Assembly (NCBI GenBank): GCA_022925895.1
Contig: JAKSYS010000642.1
Location: 1-36,032 of the forward strand
Origin: Fragilaria crotonensis
Taxonomy: Eukaryota > Bacillariophyta > Fragilariophyceae > Fragilariales > Fragilariaceae
Reading direction: 5' to 3'
Length of the DNA stretch: 36,032 nt
This document shows positions 1 to 10,179 of this stretch, piece by piece (the first letter of the stretch is position 1; each line of letters starts with the position of its first letter). The position numbers and the translations under genes are program-made. The notes beneath the pieces are model-generated. The model saw nothing but the letters and a program-made list of their open reading frames with translations, was not told the origin of the DNA and did no database searches.

Positions 1-129
1 GTATTGTACTTCAGTAACGTAACACACTGTCGTTTCAACATAAATTACCGTCCATTTATGTACTGTAGACCTGTAGTACATGTATTCCACGTAACAGTGC
101 AACAGTACCCCAGAGTGGTCATACTCTGT

Positions 130-170
130 AACACACACACACGCAAACACGCACACACACACGCACGCAC
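130..170. repeat. CA/CG-CA microsatellite
   Basis: An imperfect (AC)n run of about 40 bp, interrupted by G (ACGC) and AAC steps. It is read directly from the sequence. Confidence 0.9.
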
Positions 171-224
171 AAAGCAAATAAAAAAAGGAGTAGGATATCA
201 TATGTACGGTACAAGTAGTACGAC

Positions 225-253
225 CTCCAAGGCGGCGGTTCGAGTGCACACGG
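225..253 (+). repeat. left arm of a 29-bp distant inverted repeat
   Basis: This 29-bp stretch begins CTCCAA and ends CACACGG. It recurs as its reverse complement at 1743-1771 with one mismatch. The shared core includes GCGGCGGTTCGAGTGCACAC. The flanks diverge quickly, so it is a short dispersed motif rather than a long duplication. Its GGTTCGAGT core resembles a tRNA B box, but no cloverleaf surrounds it. Confidence 0.8.
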
Positions 254-1742
254 TTTTTCACAACAAAAAAATTCCTCGTGAAGTAGCTGCTGGTACAAAA
301 TGTACAAATTGTGAAAATCCATTTCAGTACCTTCTTGCGTTCCGATGATCGCTCCTGCCGCCTGCCACATCCGACCCTCATGGCATGGAGTCCAGATCAT
401 TCAGGTGAGCGTATTGTACACAAATTCACTTTAGTCTCTATTGCTTGTACGATAAACTTGGTGCAAACCAGGTTTTAGCGGGACAACATACAACGAAAAT
501 AGCTGGTATTCCTGCTGTGTCAACCACAATAATCACATCGCGTAGGACGAGACAAAGTATGTGTTGCTCTGTGTGAACCCTCCCCCATTATGCAATGCCA
601 AGCACAATGTACTTTGAATAGAGCTCTACTACTGTTCATCACTACCTAGTACTCCAGAAGTCAATTTGCTCACCGAACAGAGCAAAATAGAAAATTGTCC
701 TTTCGTGCTGTCGCAAACAACGTGGAAACGACGTTGCGACCAAAGCGCAGCTCACACACAGGATCTGACTGTCATCCGAAATGCCCAAAGCACAGCAAGT
801 CTAGAGGAGCCATATCCTGAGCCAGATTGATACCAATTTATAAGTTGTTCACCGCCGTCGGTCCACCAGAGTCCGATCTGGACGTCAATGCCAACACACC
901 ACATGGCCATAGTATAGTAATGGTAACCAAATGTCTCATCTGTCTCAATACCAAGATGGCTTCTCAATAGAATTCCAAGTGTGACCAATGAATATTGATT
1001 TGGCAGTAGGTGACTGCCTTAATTGACCCGCAACCTTCCATCCGATAGGAACCACAATCAATCTTCCCCCCAATCATCTCTCATTATAAAGTGAACCATA
1101 ACATGGCCGCAAAAGGAACCTTCTGACCAATCGTCACATTCAAGCTTTAGTTAAGACCAACCGAACAACGAAATGCATCAGTGCTTCGGCTTCAAACCTG
1201 ACCCCAGTCTGCAATGACGTGGATTCTTTTGTATCATCGGATGACAAGTGGCAGCATTGGATCCTGATCCTCACTAGTTGTTGTGTCTCGGTCACGATGA
1301 CGTGAGCCTCGCAATGAAGAACGAGCTCTGTGATGTCGTTACCAGCGTTGTTTTCCGGAGGTTCCTCATCAATTCATCCACGCAAATGTTCCAATGCTGC
1401 TGGTTGGTGCTGGTAGTTCTTGACAACAAGCATGTGGAAAGCGGCAGTTCGGCACGAGTGGAGAATCATCATCATTTGGAAAATGCGGTCTCATCTCTAC
1501 CGTTACTTCATTTTCTTGTATTGGCTGCTAGCCATGTATCCAACATGTTAATGCATCACCGGGATGGAAGGTAGAGTTATGGTTCTTGCCGTGCAATGGG
1601 CCATGGTCACGCAAGATGGAATTACGATGAGCGATGATTTTTGTACTCCGAGCATATTCGAACATCTAACAGTAAGACGTAAAATTACTACTAGGAGCTA
1701 CGACTGTGAGTATTCAAAAAACAGGCACGGATTTTCGTTCAC

Positions 1743-1771
1743 CCGTGTGCACTCGAACCGCCGCATTGGAG
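1743..1771 (-). repeat. right arm of the 29-bp inverted repeat
   Basis: This is the reverse complement of 225-253, matching at 28 of 29 positions. The arms lie about 1.5 kb apart and the DNA between them has no recognisable gene. Confidence 0.8.
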
Positions 1772-1910
1772 CTAGTACATGAGAGATATCATACGAAGGG
1801 GCATAAGTCCGTAGGTACGTGTATGTCATACTCTACTCTAGTATCGTATTCAGGATTATTTGTACTTTCTACCAGGTCATCAACATACGCTAAGATCATC
1901 ACTGAGATCA

Positions 1911-1935
1911 CTCTCGCTCTCTCTCTCTCTCTCTA
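1911..1935. repeat. CT microsatellite
   Basis: A (CT)n run of about 25 bp, read directly. Other short CT runs lie just upstream of the uS8 start (about 20733-20760) and of the prolyl hydroxylase start (about 23180-23207). Confidence 0.85.
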
Positions 1936-2009
1936 TTCTGCTCTCTACGTCGTAGAGAGTACCAAATACCAGGTACATAGTATTCGCCACACTTCAACGG
2001 CCTTGGACC

Positions 2010-2038
2010 GGTACTACCGTAGATCTACGGGTAGTACC
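2010..2038. repeat. palindrome centred on GTAGATCTAC
   Basis: A perfect 10-bp palindrome (2019-2028) is flanked by complementary 9-bp arms, GGTACTACC and GGTAGTACC. One unpaired G at 2029 is the only irregularity. It sits in a GTAC-rich stretch that continues to about 2115. Confidence 0.75.
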
Positions 2039-2417
2039 ATACTTCACTGTAATGTTACGTACTTGGTACCAGGTACCAGTACTTCTGTACCATGGAAAGT
2101 GACTACTAGTACATGGTGCTGCCTACTGCCTAGACGGGCTCCCCGTCATACAGTAAACGAAAAATGCTTTCAAAATAAATACTATCTATGAGAATGACCG
2201 CCTCCCTCGAAAACCGAGGCATCATGAAATGATTCGTTTTCTCGTTTTTCCTACTGTTTTATGCCACTTTCTCATACTACATACTACAGGCTACAAGCTA
2301 CATGTATGTACTACTTCATTCATTGCCACGATCGGTGACAAGCGCGTTGCGGCACTACTGCAAGCAATACCCTTTAGGCCATCGCCTTCCACCACCCTGA
2401 TCATCCAAGCCTCAAAT

Positions 2418-3140
2418 ATGTTTACCTCCACCATGCCATCATCGGCACTATCACAAGCAATAACATCTGAGCAATGGGATCATGCACTTATGCTCCTTGA
2501 GAGTAAAAAGGAGCTGTCGCGTATGTACTCGACCCGACCGGGGTTTTTCGAGGGTGTCAAGCTTTCGACAGTCCTGCCAATTCACGAGGCGTGTGCCAAC
2601 AACGATGCACCCTTTGCATTGATTGAATCCATTGTCAAGGCATACCCGGAATGCTTGCGACTGCCAGAGTCGGCGTATGAGCGTTTACCACTGCACATTG
2701 CTTGCCGTAAGCATGCAAACCTTAAAGTTGTCATGTTTCTGCTGGAAAGCTACGTACAAGCGAGCTTGGTGCCGGATACGTTAGGACGACTGCCGTTGCA
2801 TTATGCGCTTTCGAATGGTGCAGAAAATGACCTGATAGACTTGCTCGTTAGTAGAAGTCCTGATTCTGCTCGGGGGACAGATAGGAGGGGATGGTTGCCA
2901 TTGCATGTGGCGTGCTCCGTCGGTGCATCCACTAAGGTTATTGAATGCATCCTCAAAGCATACCCAGAAGCTTCCATTATCCAAACCAACAAAGGGACTT
3001 CGGTAGAGAAGTGTATGGAGTCTCATCAAGCTGTCAACAAACCGGAAGTCCACCGCTTGTTGGCAAACTACCGTTCGATGGTCCACGATAAACTGGGAAA
3101 GCCAGCCAAGCGACCATCGATCGGTCGCTACGTAGTTTAA
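2418..3140 (+). CDS. ankyrin-repeat protein, diatom LPLHxAC type
   Basis: This encodes a 240-residue single-exon protein. It starts with a helix that holds a Trp (residues about 10-30), followed by four or five ankyrin-like repeats with the signatures LPIHEAC, LPLHIAC, LPLHYAL and LPLHVAC spaced about 33-36 residues apart. The frame is open further upstream to an ATG at 2229. I chose the ATG at 2418 because the opening MFTS matches the start of the neighbouring paralogue (MFAS) and the upstream 63 codons look like leader. Ankyrin repeats mediate protein binding, and no catalytic domain is attached. The protein converges tail to tail with its paralogue at 3282-4064, 141 bp away. No targeting signal is seen, so it is probably cytosolic or nuclear. 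The partner is unknown. Confidence 0.85.
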   Translation: MFTSTMPSSALSQAITSEQWDHALMLLESKKELSRMYSTRPGFFEGVKLSTVLPIHEACANNDAPFALIESIVKAYPECLRLPESAYERLPLHIACRKHANLKVVMFLLESYVQASLVPDTLGRLPLHYALSNGAENDLIDLLVSRSPDSARGTDRRGWLPLHVACSVGASTKVIECILKAYPEASIIQTNKGTSVEKCMESHQAVNKPEVHRLLANYRSMVHDKLGKPAKRPSIGRYVV

Positions 3141-3281
3141 TGCGTGGAACTAGTAAGCAAGAAGTATGTGATTACTTTTTTGTAGCTTTCAGCTTAAAAT
3201 ATTATGCCATTTGAATAACAGATTTGCACTCAAAAGGAGCGACGTGACACCGCCTGGAAATTGACAATGATGACAGCATAC

Positions 3282-4064
3282 TCAGATCTTGCCAGCAACA
3301 TTGCGTGATTCGTCAAGAGGATGGGTGGATTGGTGATGCCCTGTAGCGGGGGCAGAGTCACCCCTTTTCATCATTTGCTTGTAAAGGGACTTGACATCGC
3401 GCATCATCTCAATCTGCTTAGGGGTGGAAAGCACGAGGAAATCGATGACATCTCTTGTAACAGTGTCATGGACAATGAAAAAATCACGGGGGCAGAATGT
3501 GTGAATATCGACCTTTTCCAAAACTTCTGGACAGGCGAAGACTGCGCTTCGGACCAGAGGAAGCGGAACTGCGACTGCCCCAGCTATATGGAGAGGAGTC
3601 CATCCTTTGATATCTTGGACCTTCACACCCGCAGGATATGCGCGGATAATTAGCTCAACAACATGAATGGGCATTTTGCAGAACATGGCATAGTGGAGAG
3701 GCAGGCGTCCAAGGCAGTCCTGCACCATAGCAGACTCAGGGTATTTCTCAAGAAGTTCAGCCACAGTCTCTGGATATCCCTTGCCAAGAATAGCGTGATG
3801 AATGGGTAGACGTCTGTAGCCAGTGTCGGGAAGCTTGACTGCGCCGGGAAAGGCCTCTACCAAAGCCGTGATGATATATCCTGGAGCTTGGAGGAAGCAC
3901 GCATTATGAAGCGGGTACGCTTTGATCTTCCTGCGAATATCGTCGGTGAGAGAATCGCAGTTCAGAATCTTGAATGCTTCAGCTTTGTGCGTTGCAATTC
4001 GTTCATGCGCTTCTGCCCACTGCTTGCTAGCAATGAGCTTGTGCAATTCAGAGGAGGCAAACAT
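3282..4064 (-). CDS. ankyrin-repeat protein, diatom LPLHxAC type
   Basis: This encodes a 260-residue single-exon protein starting MFASSELHKL. The order is a Trp-containing cap helix (SKQWAEAHERI), then ankyrin repeats with YPLHNAC, LPIHHAI, LPLHYAM and TPLHIAG, then a diverged repeat with FCPRDFF, then a low-complexity tail rich in His, Ser and Asp. It is a paralogue of the gene at 2418-3140 and of both modules of the gene at 4326-6608, so the cluster probably arose by local duplication with inversion. Its start lies 261 bp from the stop of the next minus-strand ankyrin gene. The function is unknown beyond a likely protein-binding scaffold. Confidence 0.88.
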   Translation of the reverse strand: MFASSELHKLIASKQWAEAHERIATHKAEAFKILNCDSLTDDIRRKIKAYPLHNACFLQAPGYIITALVEAFPGAVKLPDTGYRRLPIHHAILGKGYPETVAELLEKYPESAMVQDCLGRLPLHYAMFCKMPIHVVELIIRAYPAGVKVQDIKGWTPLHIAGAVAVPLPLVRSAVFACPEVLEKVDIHTFCPRDFFIVHDTVTRDVIDFLVLSTPKQIEMMRDVKSLYKQMMKRGDSAPATGHHQSTHPLDESRNVAGKI

Positions 4065-4325
4065 GGTGATCGCCCCTTGTGCTGTGTGGTTGAAGGCAAC
4101 TCCGAGTAATCGAACTTGTTGAATTGTGTTCGAAGCCCAGCACTACCTATAACTGAGTTTTTCATTGTTCGATGAACGGACGGCACAACCACGACCAGTT
4201 TTACGTTGGAAAATCGGTTCACTCTATACGTCAGTTGAAACTGCGTTGTTATTCAAGATGCGTTTCTTCCATCGCCCAGGGGCAACTATGTTATAGCCCA
4301 GCTTTGCTGGCCAGTTGCGTGTCCT

Positions 4326-6608
4326 TTATATCCATACCAATTCCTCTTTGTCGTCCGATTCGTAGGTCACCTCGATTCCACCATCCAGTTCACCATCCGC
4401 TCCCTCGTCGGCATCCGTCAAGATTTGTTGACTGTCCGGTGTTAATTTCACATTTTCAGTCCTGCAAGACACGTGGACAAGAAAATTAGTTTCCCACGAA
4501 ATTGAAAATCGAACCGAGTCACGATTTTACTTACAAGGTGTTCAGTTCCATGGCACGCTGCGCCACCGCGCTACACGACCCATTCGAACGATTACGTTGG
4601 TGCTGAAACGTGACAACGGAATCCGTTGCCGCCTTCACGCGTTCCATGGCGATCTTCCTGTTGTCATGACGGAGGCGCTTGATGATATCTCCTGCTAAGC
4701 TTCCTTGGTGGTTTCGAGCCAAGGCTGACTTCGGGTAGACTCTCAGGAGAATATCCAGAACATGAATATCTGCGCCGGAGAAAGCGGCACAGTGCAATGG
4801 GATGTTTCCAAGGTCGTCTGGGATGCGACACGCTGCTGGCTCTGCATGAGTTAGGACTCTAACCACACTGTCCGACGCGTGCCAAGTGCACGCCACGTGA
4901 AGTGGAAGGGCACCGCCTGGTTGAACTCGCGCGGTGACAGAATCAGGCCATGCCGTAATGAGAGCCTCCACTACTTCTACCGGAGGACGGCGTTCGCAAG
5001 CGTAGTGCAACGGAGTGAAGCCTGCAGTGGACATGAATCCTCCTCTTGTCATCGCTTGGATTTGTTCACCTGCTTCCTGTGGATAGTGGGCAACTCGATC
5101 ACGAACTGCGTTCCAGTTCTGGTTTTTAATCAACGTTGGTAGACTCAAGACGTGATGCAATGCAAGGTCACTCGGTTTTCTGGATTTCAGCGGCGGGAGT
5201 CTGACCAAAACCCACTGCCTTCTTTGCTTTTCTCTCTGTGTACAAAATTCGGTGAATTCAATGAGAAACACATGTGCATTCCCAGCACAAGCAGGAAAAC
5301 TTACGCAGTCAATTTCAGATGACCCGCAGAGCCATGATGGATTTCCTCTCCCTCACACGACGTGTCATCGTCGGGCAAACTATCATCGATGTCAACGCTT
5401 GTGGGGCCGTCAGATCGTTCGCTTACGAATTCAGAGCGTAACACCTCATCCGGTGTACGCGTCCAATAGGAAGGGTGCTTGCGCAAAGCGCAGACCAAGG
5501 CCGCTTGGTGTGGTCTTCCATTTTCGCCTGCCATGCAGAGAGCCTCTTCCAAGGGTGTTCGTTCCCATCGATTGCGCCCCAGCGTTGAATCTGGATATGA
5601 TTTAAGCAGTGCAATAGCAACATTAGGGTGACTTACTCCCCAATGGGCTGCAAGGTGAAGCGGCAGAAAACCGTCCTTGTTTCGGTGTCTCGCAGCAGCC
5701 GGATATGCTGTAAGCAATGTGGTAATGACACGAGGTGTAGCACGTCCGGCACAGGCAGTGTGAAGCGGCAGTCGACCACCTTCGGAATCCACTCGAATCG
5801 CTTTAGGATAAGCATCAAGTAGCGCGTTGATTACTTTGACTGCCATTTTCTCCCGTTTTGCAGAAATTAGTACGGTTGAATTCATGGAGACTCCAATGCT
5901 TGGTTGAATAGGAGACACGCTTGATGTTGACGTATCGCGTTTCTGAGAAAAGTCCATATGAGCCGTTTGCGAGGCAGCATAATTTTCCTGCATAAATATC
6001 TCAGTCATATTTGTATGGGCAGAGCCCGTTGTACCTTCCGAGGCCGTCCTCTGACTGATCGCATGTGGTCGTGGTATACCAGCGCTTGGTGACTTAACGG
6101 GAGTAGTATTCGTCGGCGTGGTGGGGGTGGGTAGACTTTCATCATTACCCCTGGGTGCACACGAGGCAAATGCAGCCAAATGCAATGGTAAACAACCATG
6201 TCTCGACTCCCTAACTCCCGCTGCTTCAGGGTATAAGGAAATCAGTAACATAATGAATTTGCAAACTTCAACGAATGAATCCTCAGACGTCGAAGTGCGA
6301 GCATTGGGAACGACTGAACGCAATTTGAAACACGCATGATGCAAGGCCAAACGCTTCGTCCCAGAAACCTTGGCATCTGCCATTGATTTCGTGCGCAAAG
6401 TGGTCCATGTCTTAACTTCCCGGGGATGTCGTTGGGCGCGATCGGTCGCCTTTTCCCAGTCACCAATTTCCATGTACCAGAAAAGAGGTGGCAATGCTTT
6501 CTTGTTTTTCATACGAAGAGGACTTGTCCCAGATGAGGAACTAGAGGCTGAGCCCGATTGAGGGTTCTTCGTTCCGACAGGCATGCAATACGATGCTTTC
6601 TCTTTCAA
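4326..6608 (-). CDS. double-module ankyrin-repeat protein, three exons (reconstructed)
   Basis: I join three exons: 6608-5305, 5233-4535 and 4461-4326. The introns are 71 nt (5304-5234) and 73 nt (4534-4462). Both begin GTAAGT, and in both the apparent in-frame stop is the TAA inside that donor. The acceptors read ACACAGAG and GTCTTGCAG. The exon lengths sum to 713 codons, giving 712 residues. Exon 1 holds one full module: a Trp cap helix (IGDWEKATDRA), three or four LPLHLAA-type repeats and a Ser/Thr-rich insert at about residues 155-245. Exon 2 holds a second complete module with its own cap (NQNWNAVRDRV) and TPLHYAC, LPLHVAC and IPLHCAA. Exon 3 adds an acidic tail ending ELVWI. It could instead be two genes, but the acidic exon 3 and both donors favour one. 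Confidence 0.7.
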
Positions 6609-7362
6609 AGCAAATGCAATGGACTCAAGGGAAGTAATAGAGATGTGAAGAGGGATTAGAATCAGTAACAGGAGCTACAGGAAATGCAATTCTATAGAGA
6701 TGCTGCTCGTGGTTGTCCCCGTGGAAATTTTTGGAAGCCAAGAGTTAGCATATGCTATATGCATGCGCATGCTCAACCATCATACAGTACTGCATACATC
6801 AAAAACGCAATACTCGTGTACTCCGAGTACACTATTTTGGCTATGAAGCGGGAAGCCGAATTCGCACAAAGTCACATGAATGCTTGAGAGTACTTGCCAT
6901 CAAAATGTTTCCAAGACTTACATACTTTCCATACGAAGTTGTCGTTGATCAAATTCGAAAGGTCACCCCTAAGCGCATACGAAGACACCACGAGTGCATA
7001 AATACAAATACACATGGCTGTATAGAACTACTACTTTTCGAGCGTTGAGTTCGGCCCGTTCGGGCATTATAATTTAGCCAAAAACACATGTAACTCCAGT
7101 ACACTTATCGCCGGAAGGGCGGTCGTCACGCAACCTCACCAGAACAGTAACATCACAGATGACGCGAAGACGCGTGGGACTCCGGAAGGGAACACTATGA
7201 CTTCGCATACCAGTAGTATGATTGGTGCATGTACAAGGATTGGTGTATTGGCCAGCTGTCATCACAACTGCTGTCTCTTTCACAACCGCACTCGTTCTAG
7301 TCAATGCTATCCTCAATGCGGTCGTCAACATCGTCTTAGCCCACAAATGCCAATTTACTGTT
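6609..7362. other. intergenic, no gene seen
   Basis: This lies between the 5' end of the double ankyrin gene and the 3' end of the CENP-P-like gene, both on the minus strand. Only short open frames without recognisable features occur. It contains GTAC words near 6786-6832 and a small GCCC-GTTC-GGGC hairpin near 7050-7062. Confidence 0.6.
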
Positions 7363-8271
7363 TCATGATGATGTAGGGACCACAACGACTTGAAGAATGA
7401 TATCGAGTGCCTTCTCACAATCTCCGCCAACACATTGCATTAAGTTCTTCAGCCCATTTGAGCGCGTCACTGCTGCGGCCAAAGTTTGCTGTTCTCTGGC
7501 GACGCGGCAGTTTCGGATCTCAAGTACCTCCTTGCCGCTTGTGGCCCAGCTCACCTGCCACCGCCAACAAATGTCCAAATACGAATCCGAGCTCCACTGT
7601 ACTCGAATCACGGAAGTCTTGACTTTCACTAGATTCTCACTTCGTTCTAGAAACAAAGCCATAGCATTGTGGCGGCGATCGTGAAATTTGGCCCAACTTA
7701 CTAGTTGACGAAACAGCAGTGGGACGTTTCGAGATTCTTTGGCGACTTGGATAATATCTTGCAGTTCTTCTTCATCTTTGTAGTTTGATAACAACAGATC
7801 GATATTGGACACCCTAGCTGATGTTCCAAACTCCACTTCCAACGTCATTTCAAAGTCAACCCGTACATTAGAGTCATTTGTATATCCTCGAAAGAAAAAG
7901 GATCGATACTTCGAATCGCCCTGAATTCGCATCGTCCCAACTGGTTTGGTTTCATCCAACACAATACCACTAATGAGGGGAAGCATCCGAAAGATATGAG
8001 GATCGTCGTGCCAACGTTTGTCCAGGGTCACGGTCCCACTTGTATCGCGAGACTGGAGTGCATCCAAAGCCGCCAACCAATCATCCTCCGGATCGTCCGA
8101 TTCAACAATCAGTGATGCGAGTGATGATGATTCGGATCCTCCCCAAACGCGAGGACGCTGACGAGACCGTGTCACCTCAAGGTCAGCGGTATAGATTCGA
8201 ATCAAACGTTCTTCGTCGCGAATCTGTTGTAGTAGTCGCTGTTTCAGTTCCTCTCTGTTCTGATCACTCAT
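7363..8271 (-). CDS. possible CENP-P-like kinetochore protein (tentative)
   Basis: This encodes a 302-residue single-exon protein. The N-terminus is a charged helix (EELKQRLLQQIRDEERLIRI, a likely coiled coil), followed by an acidic linker with paired Asp-Trp. The region from about residue 90 to 290 alternates beta strands and helices. It includes an EELQDIIQVAKESRNVPLLF segment, then LVSWAKFHDRRHNAM, and a final GLKNLMQCVGGDCEKALDIIL helix. From memory, this order (coiled coil, strand-rich domain, an ESR-x-LLxFFR-type helix followed by W..xRR, then a late strand pair with Trp and a C-terminal helix) resembles CENP-P of the inner kinetochore, which carries tandem RWD domains. I cannot test the match here. 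The gene is divergent from the S1-protein gene, with 296 bp between the starts. A safe label is conserved hypothetical protein. Confidence 0.4.
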   Translation of the reverse strand: MSDQNREELKQRLLQQIRDEERLIRIYTADLEVTRSRQRPRVWGGSESSSLASLIVESDDPEDDWLAALDALQSRDTSGTVTLDKRWHDDPHIFRMLPLISGIVLDETKPVGTMRIQGDSKYRSFFFRGYTNDSNVRVDFEMTLEVEFGTSARVSNIDLLLSNYKDEEELQDIIQVAKESRNVPLLFRQLVSWAKFHDRRHNAMALFLERSENLVKVKTSVIRVQWSSDSYLDICWRWQVSWATSGKEVLEIRNCRVAREQQTLAAAVTRSNGLKNLMQCVGGDCEKALDIILQVVVVPTSS

Positions 8272-8567
8272 CGTGGCAATTGTGAGCTCTGAACTTTCGT
8301 GGTTATTGCTATTGAAGCGCTATTTGTCAACAAGTTACGCCATTTTATAGCCAAGTCATGAATGGACTATCAGACTGTTCCGGTTGTCATGGTGAACGCC
8401 CAATGGGGTTCGGTTGTTATCTGGTTTCCTGTGGCAGAGTGAAAAATGGAACCGCTTCTTTTTGTTATAGCGCCTGGCCCTCATCCGCCAGTCCCATCCG
8501 CCAGTCAAAAAAATTGATGAACGCAGCAAGATTTTGTCCTACATTTTTTGGACGTATCTTTGTCACC

Positions 8568-10171
8568 ATGGGAGGTAAGGCGGCAAAGGAGCGTCGGCGC
8601 TTGGAGCGCATGGAAAAGCAGGGCGATGCAGGTAGAGCATCACAGGAGGCGAAAGAAATAAAAAAGTCCGCATTCAAGACGAAAGATCCGCACAGGAACG
8701 GTGAATCTACGACACGACCACCGTTCAAGAAAAGTAACTCTGCAGGCAGTGCACCTACCCGGTCCAAAGTCATTCCAAAGGGAAAGAATCACACCAAGGC
8801 CAAGTTTGTCACAAAGAAAAAGGTTGACGAACCGAAGAAGACTTTCAAGAAGCCAAAACACCTGAAACGAAAACTGGAACAAACTGAGGATGATGCTATC
8901 AAGGAGAAGGTTCTGACTGAACTTCAGAAACTTGAGGAACGCAAGAAATTATTCTCAGTCAATCAGCCGAGTAAGAAGCAGAGAACTGACAAAAACTCTC
9001 ATCCCAAACCCATGCATGCCACGCCACCTGTACAACATCTTTCTACCAAGAAAGACAATCAGGAGAAAGTGGAAATGTTACCACAGCAACAAGTGTCGAC
9101 GAAAGGAAAAAATCCAAAGAGTAGTGCGCCAACACGTCTCGAGACGAACGCGAGTTCCAATCAACCCTCAAAGGGGCCAAAAGGTTCCGTCAAGAACCCC
9201 AGCGCATCAAGATTGGCTGACGAACCAGTCCTTGTTGCAGAACCGATCACTTTCGACCACAAGGTCTCACAAACCCCAACCGAATCAGCAACGTCTCCGG
9301 ATACTCCCGACACGACGTCAAAGTCCATCACAAACAAAGAGTCCATCGCAGAGAAGCCACTAATTCTGAAAGCCAAGGTTGCGACTAACGACGAGAGCAA
9401 AGAAAAGAAGAATTCAGACAGCGATAGCGGTGATAGCGATGTCTCTGACGACGATGACGTGAACGAGCCATTGAATAAACGCCAGCGAGGGCGCCGAAGA
9501 AAGGGGCTTCTTGATACCGACAAACGCACCAAGGAACCCAACCAAGTCAATGAGACCAGTAACGAAGTTAAAGCCGCAGAGGAGGAGAAGAAATCCAAAT
9601 CAGAGGGAAAAGCTCGGCGATGTATTGGCCGCAAACCGGTTACAGATTTTGTTGTTGGACAGCGGTATCCTGGAAAAGTTGTCTACATCAAACCCTTTGG
9701 CGTTTTTATCGACATTAATTGTCATTCTGAGGTGTTCTGCCATGTCTCACGTGTGCAGGATGACTTTGTCAAGACTCCTGAGGACGTCTTGAAGATCGGA
9801 GACGAGGTCAACCCTCGAGTTGTGGAGATTGACCGAGAGAAAAAGCGCATCACGGTGAGCCTGCAATCGGACCAACGTTTCGCTGACGAGAAAGCCTCAG
9901 CCGATGCTCACCTTGAGAGGGCCTCGAAACGCCGCCGAAATAAGCCCAAGGTGACGTCCGACGACCGCGAGAAAGCTGAATCGAAACTCCAGATATTGCG
10001 CTCGACGAACCTGAGACGAATGAAACAACATCTGCAAATGACTTGGTGGACGCGGAAGGAAATTTTTTGAAGGAAGAGTCAGAAATGTCCCCGGCGGAGT
10101 TAAAGAGAGCGAGAAAACTGGCAAGACGAGCGCAGCGTCGCACGCAGCAAGTAGACACTGGCACGTCATAA
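8568..10171 (+). CDS. nuclear S1-domain RNA-binding protein; reading frame breaks near 9980
   Basis: The start ATG sits in a strong context (CACCATGG). The frame is open upstream to 8358, but that part looks like leader. The first 350 residues are very rich in Lys, Ser, Pro and acidic residues, as in nucleolar proteins. One S1 domain follows at about residues 358-432 (VGQRYPGKVVYIKPFGVFID to ITVSLQ), then a basic tail. In this frame translation stops at 10070. From about 9980 a second frame reads acidic then strongly basic protein (ELKRARKLARRAQRRTQQ) to a stop at 10169-10171 and looks like the genuine C-terminus. One missing base near 9985, or a weak 65-nt intron (9951-10015, GTGACG to CTGAG), would join them. 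An S1 fold binds RNA; a role in ribosome biogenesis is inference. It converges with MCM10, 8 bp apart. Confidence 0.75.
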
Positions 10172-10179
10172 TGTAACAA

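Larger units (their letters stand above)
1..2417. other. gene-free stretch with simple repeats
   Basis: I see no convincing coding region here. The longest open frames (about 70-160 codons) have no recognisable domain and no conserved motif. The stretch holds a CA microsatellite, a CT microsatellite, a palindrome, GTAC-rich words and a 29-bp inverted repeat, each listed separately. Its end is probably the promoter and 5' leader of the ankyrin gene starting at 2418. Confidence 0.6.

Noticed and set aside
225-253. tRNA gene suggested by GGTTCGAGT
   Set aside because: The surrounding bases do not fold into a cloverleaf and no A box lies at the right distance.
752-988. 78-codon minus-strand frame with an aromatic- and Gly-rich middle
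   Set aside because: It has no recognisable motif, no neighbouring exon and no splice sites that extend it.
2229-2417. Upstream extension of the first ankyrin gene
   Set aside because: The 63 added residues have no ankyrin character, and the paralogue begins at the equivalent of the ATG at 2418.
5236-5304. 69-nt version of the first ankyrin intron ending at ACACAG
   Set aside because: It shifts the frame out of the second ankyrin module; ending two bases later at ACACAGAG keeps it.
9161-9634. 157-codon minus-strand open frame rich in Ser
   Set aside because: It is the shadow of the Lys/Ser/Asp-rich S1-protein gene on the other strand.
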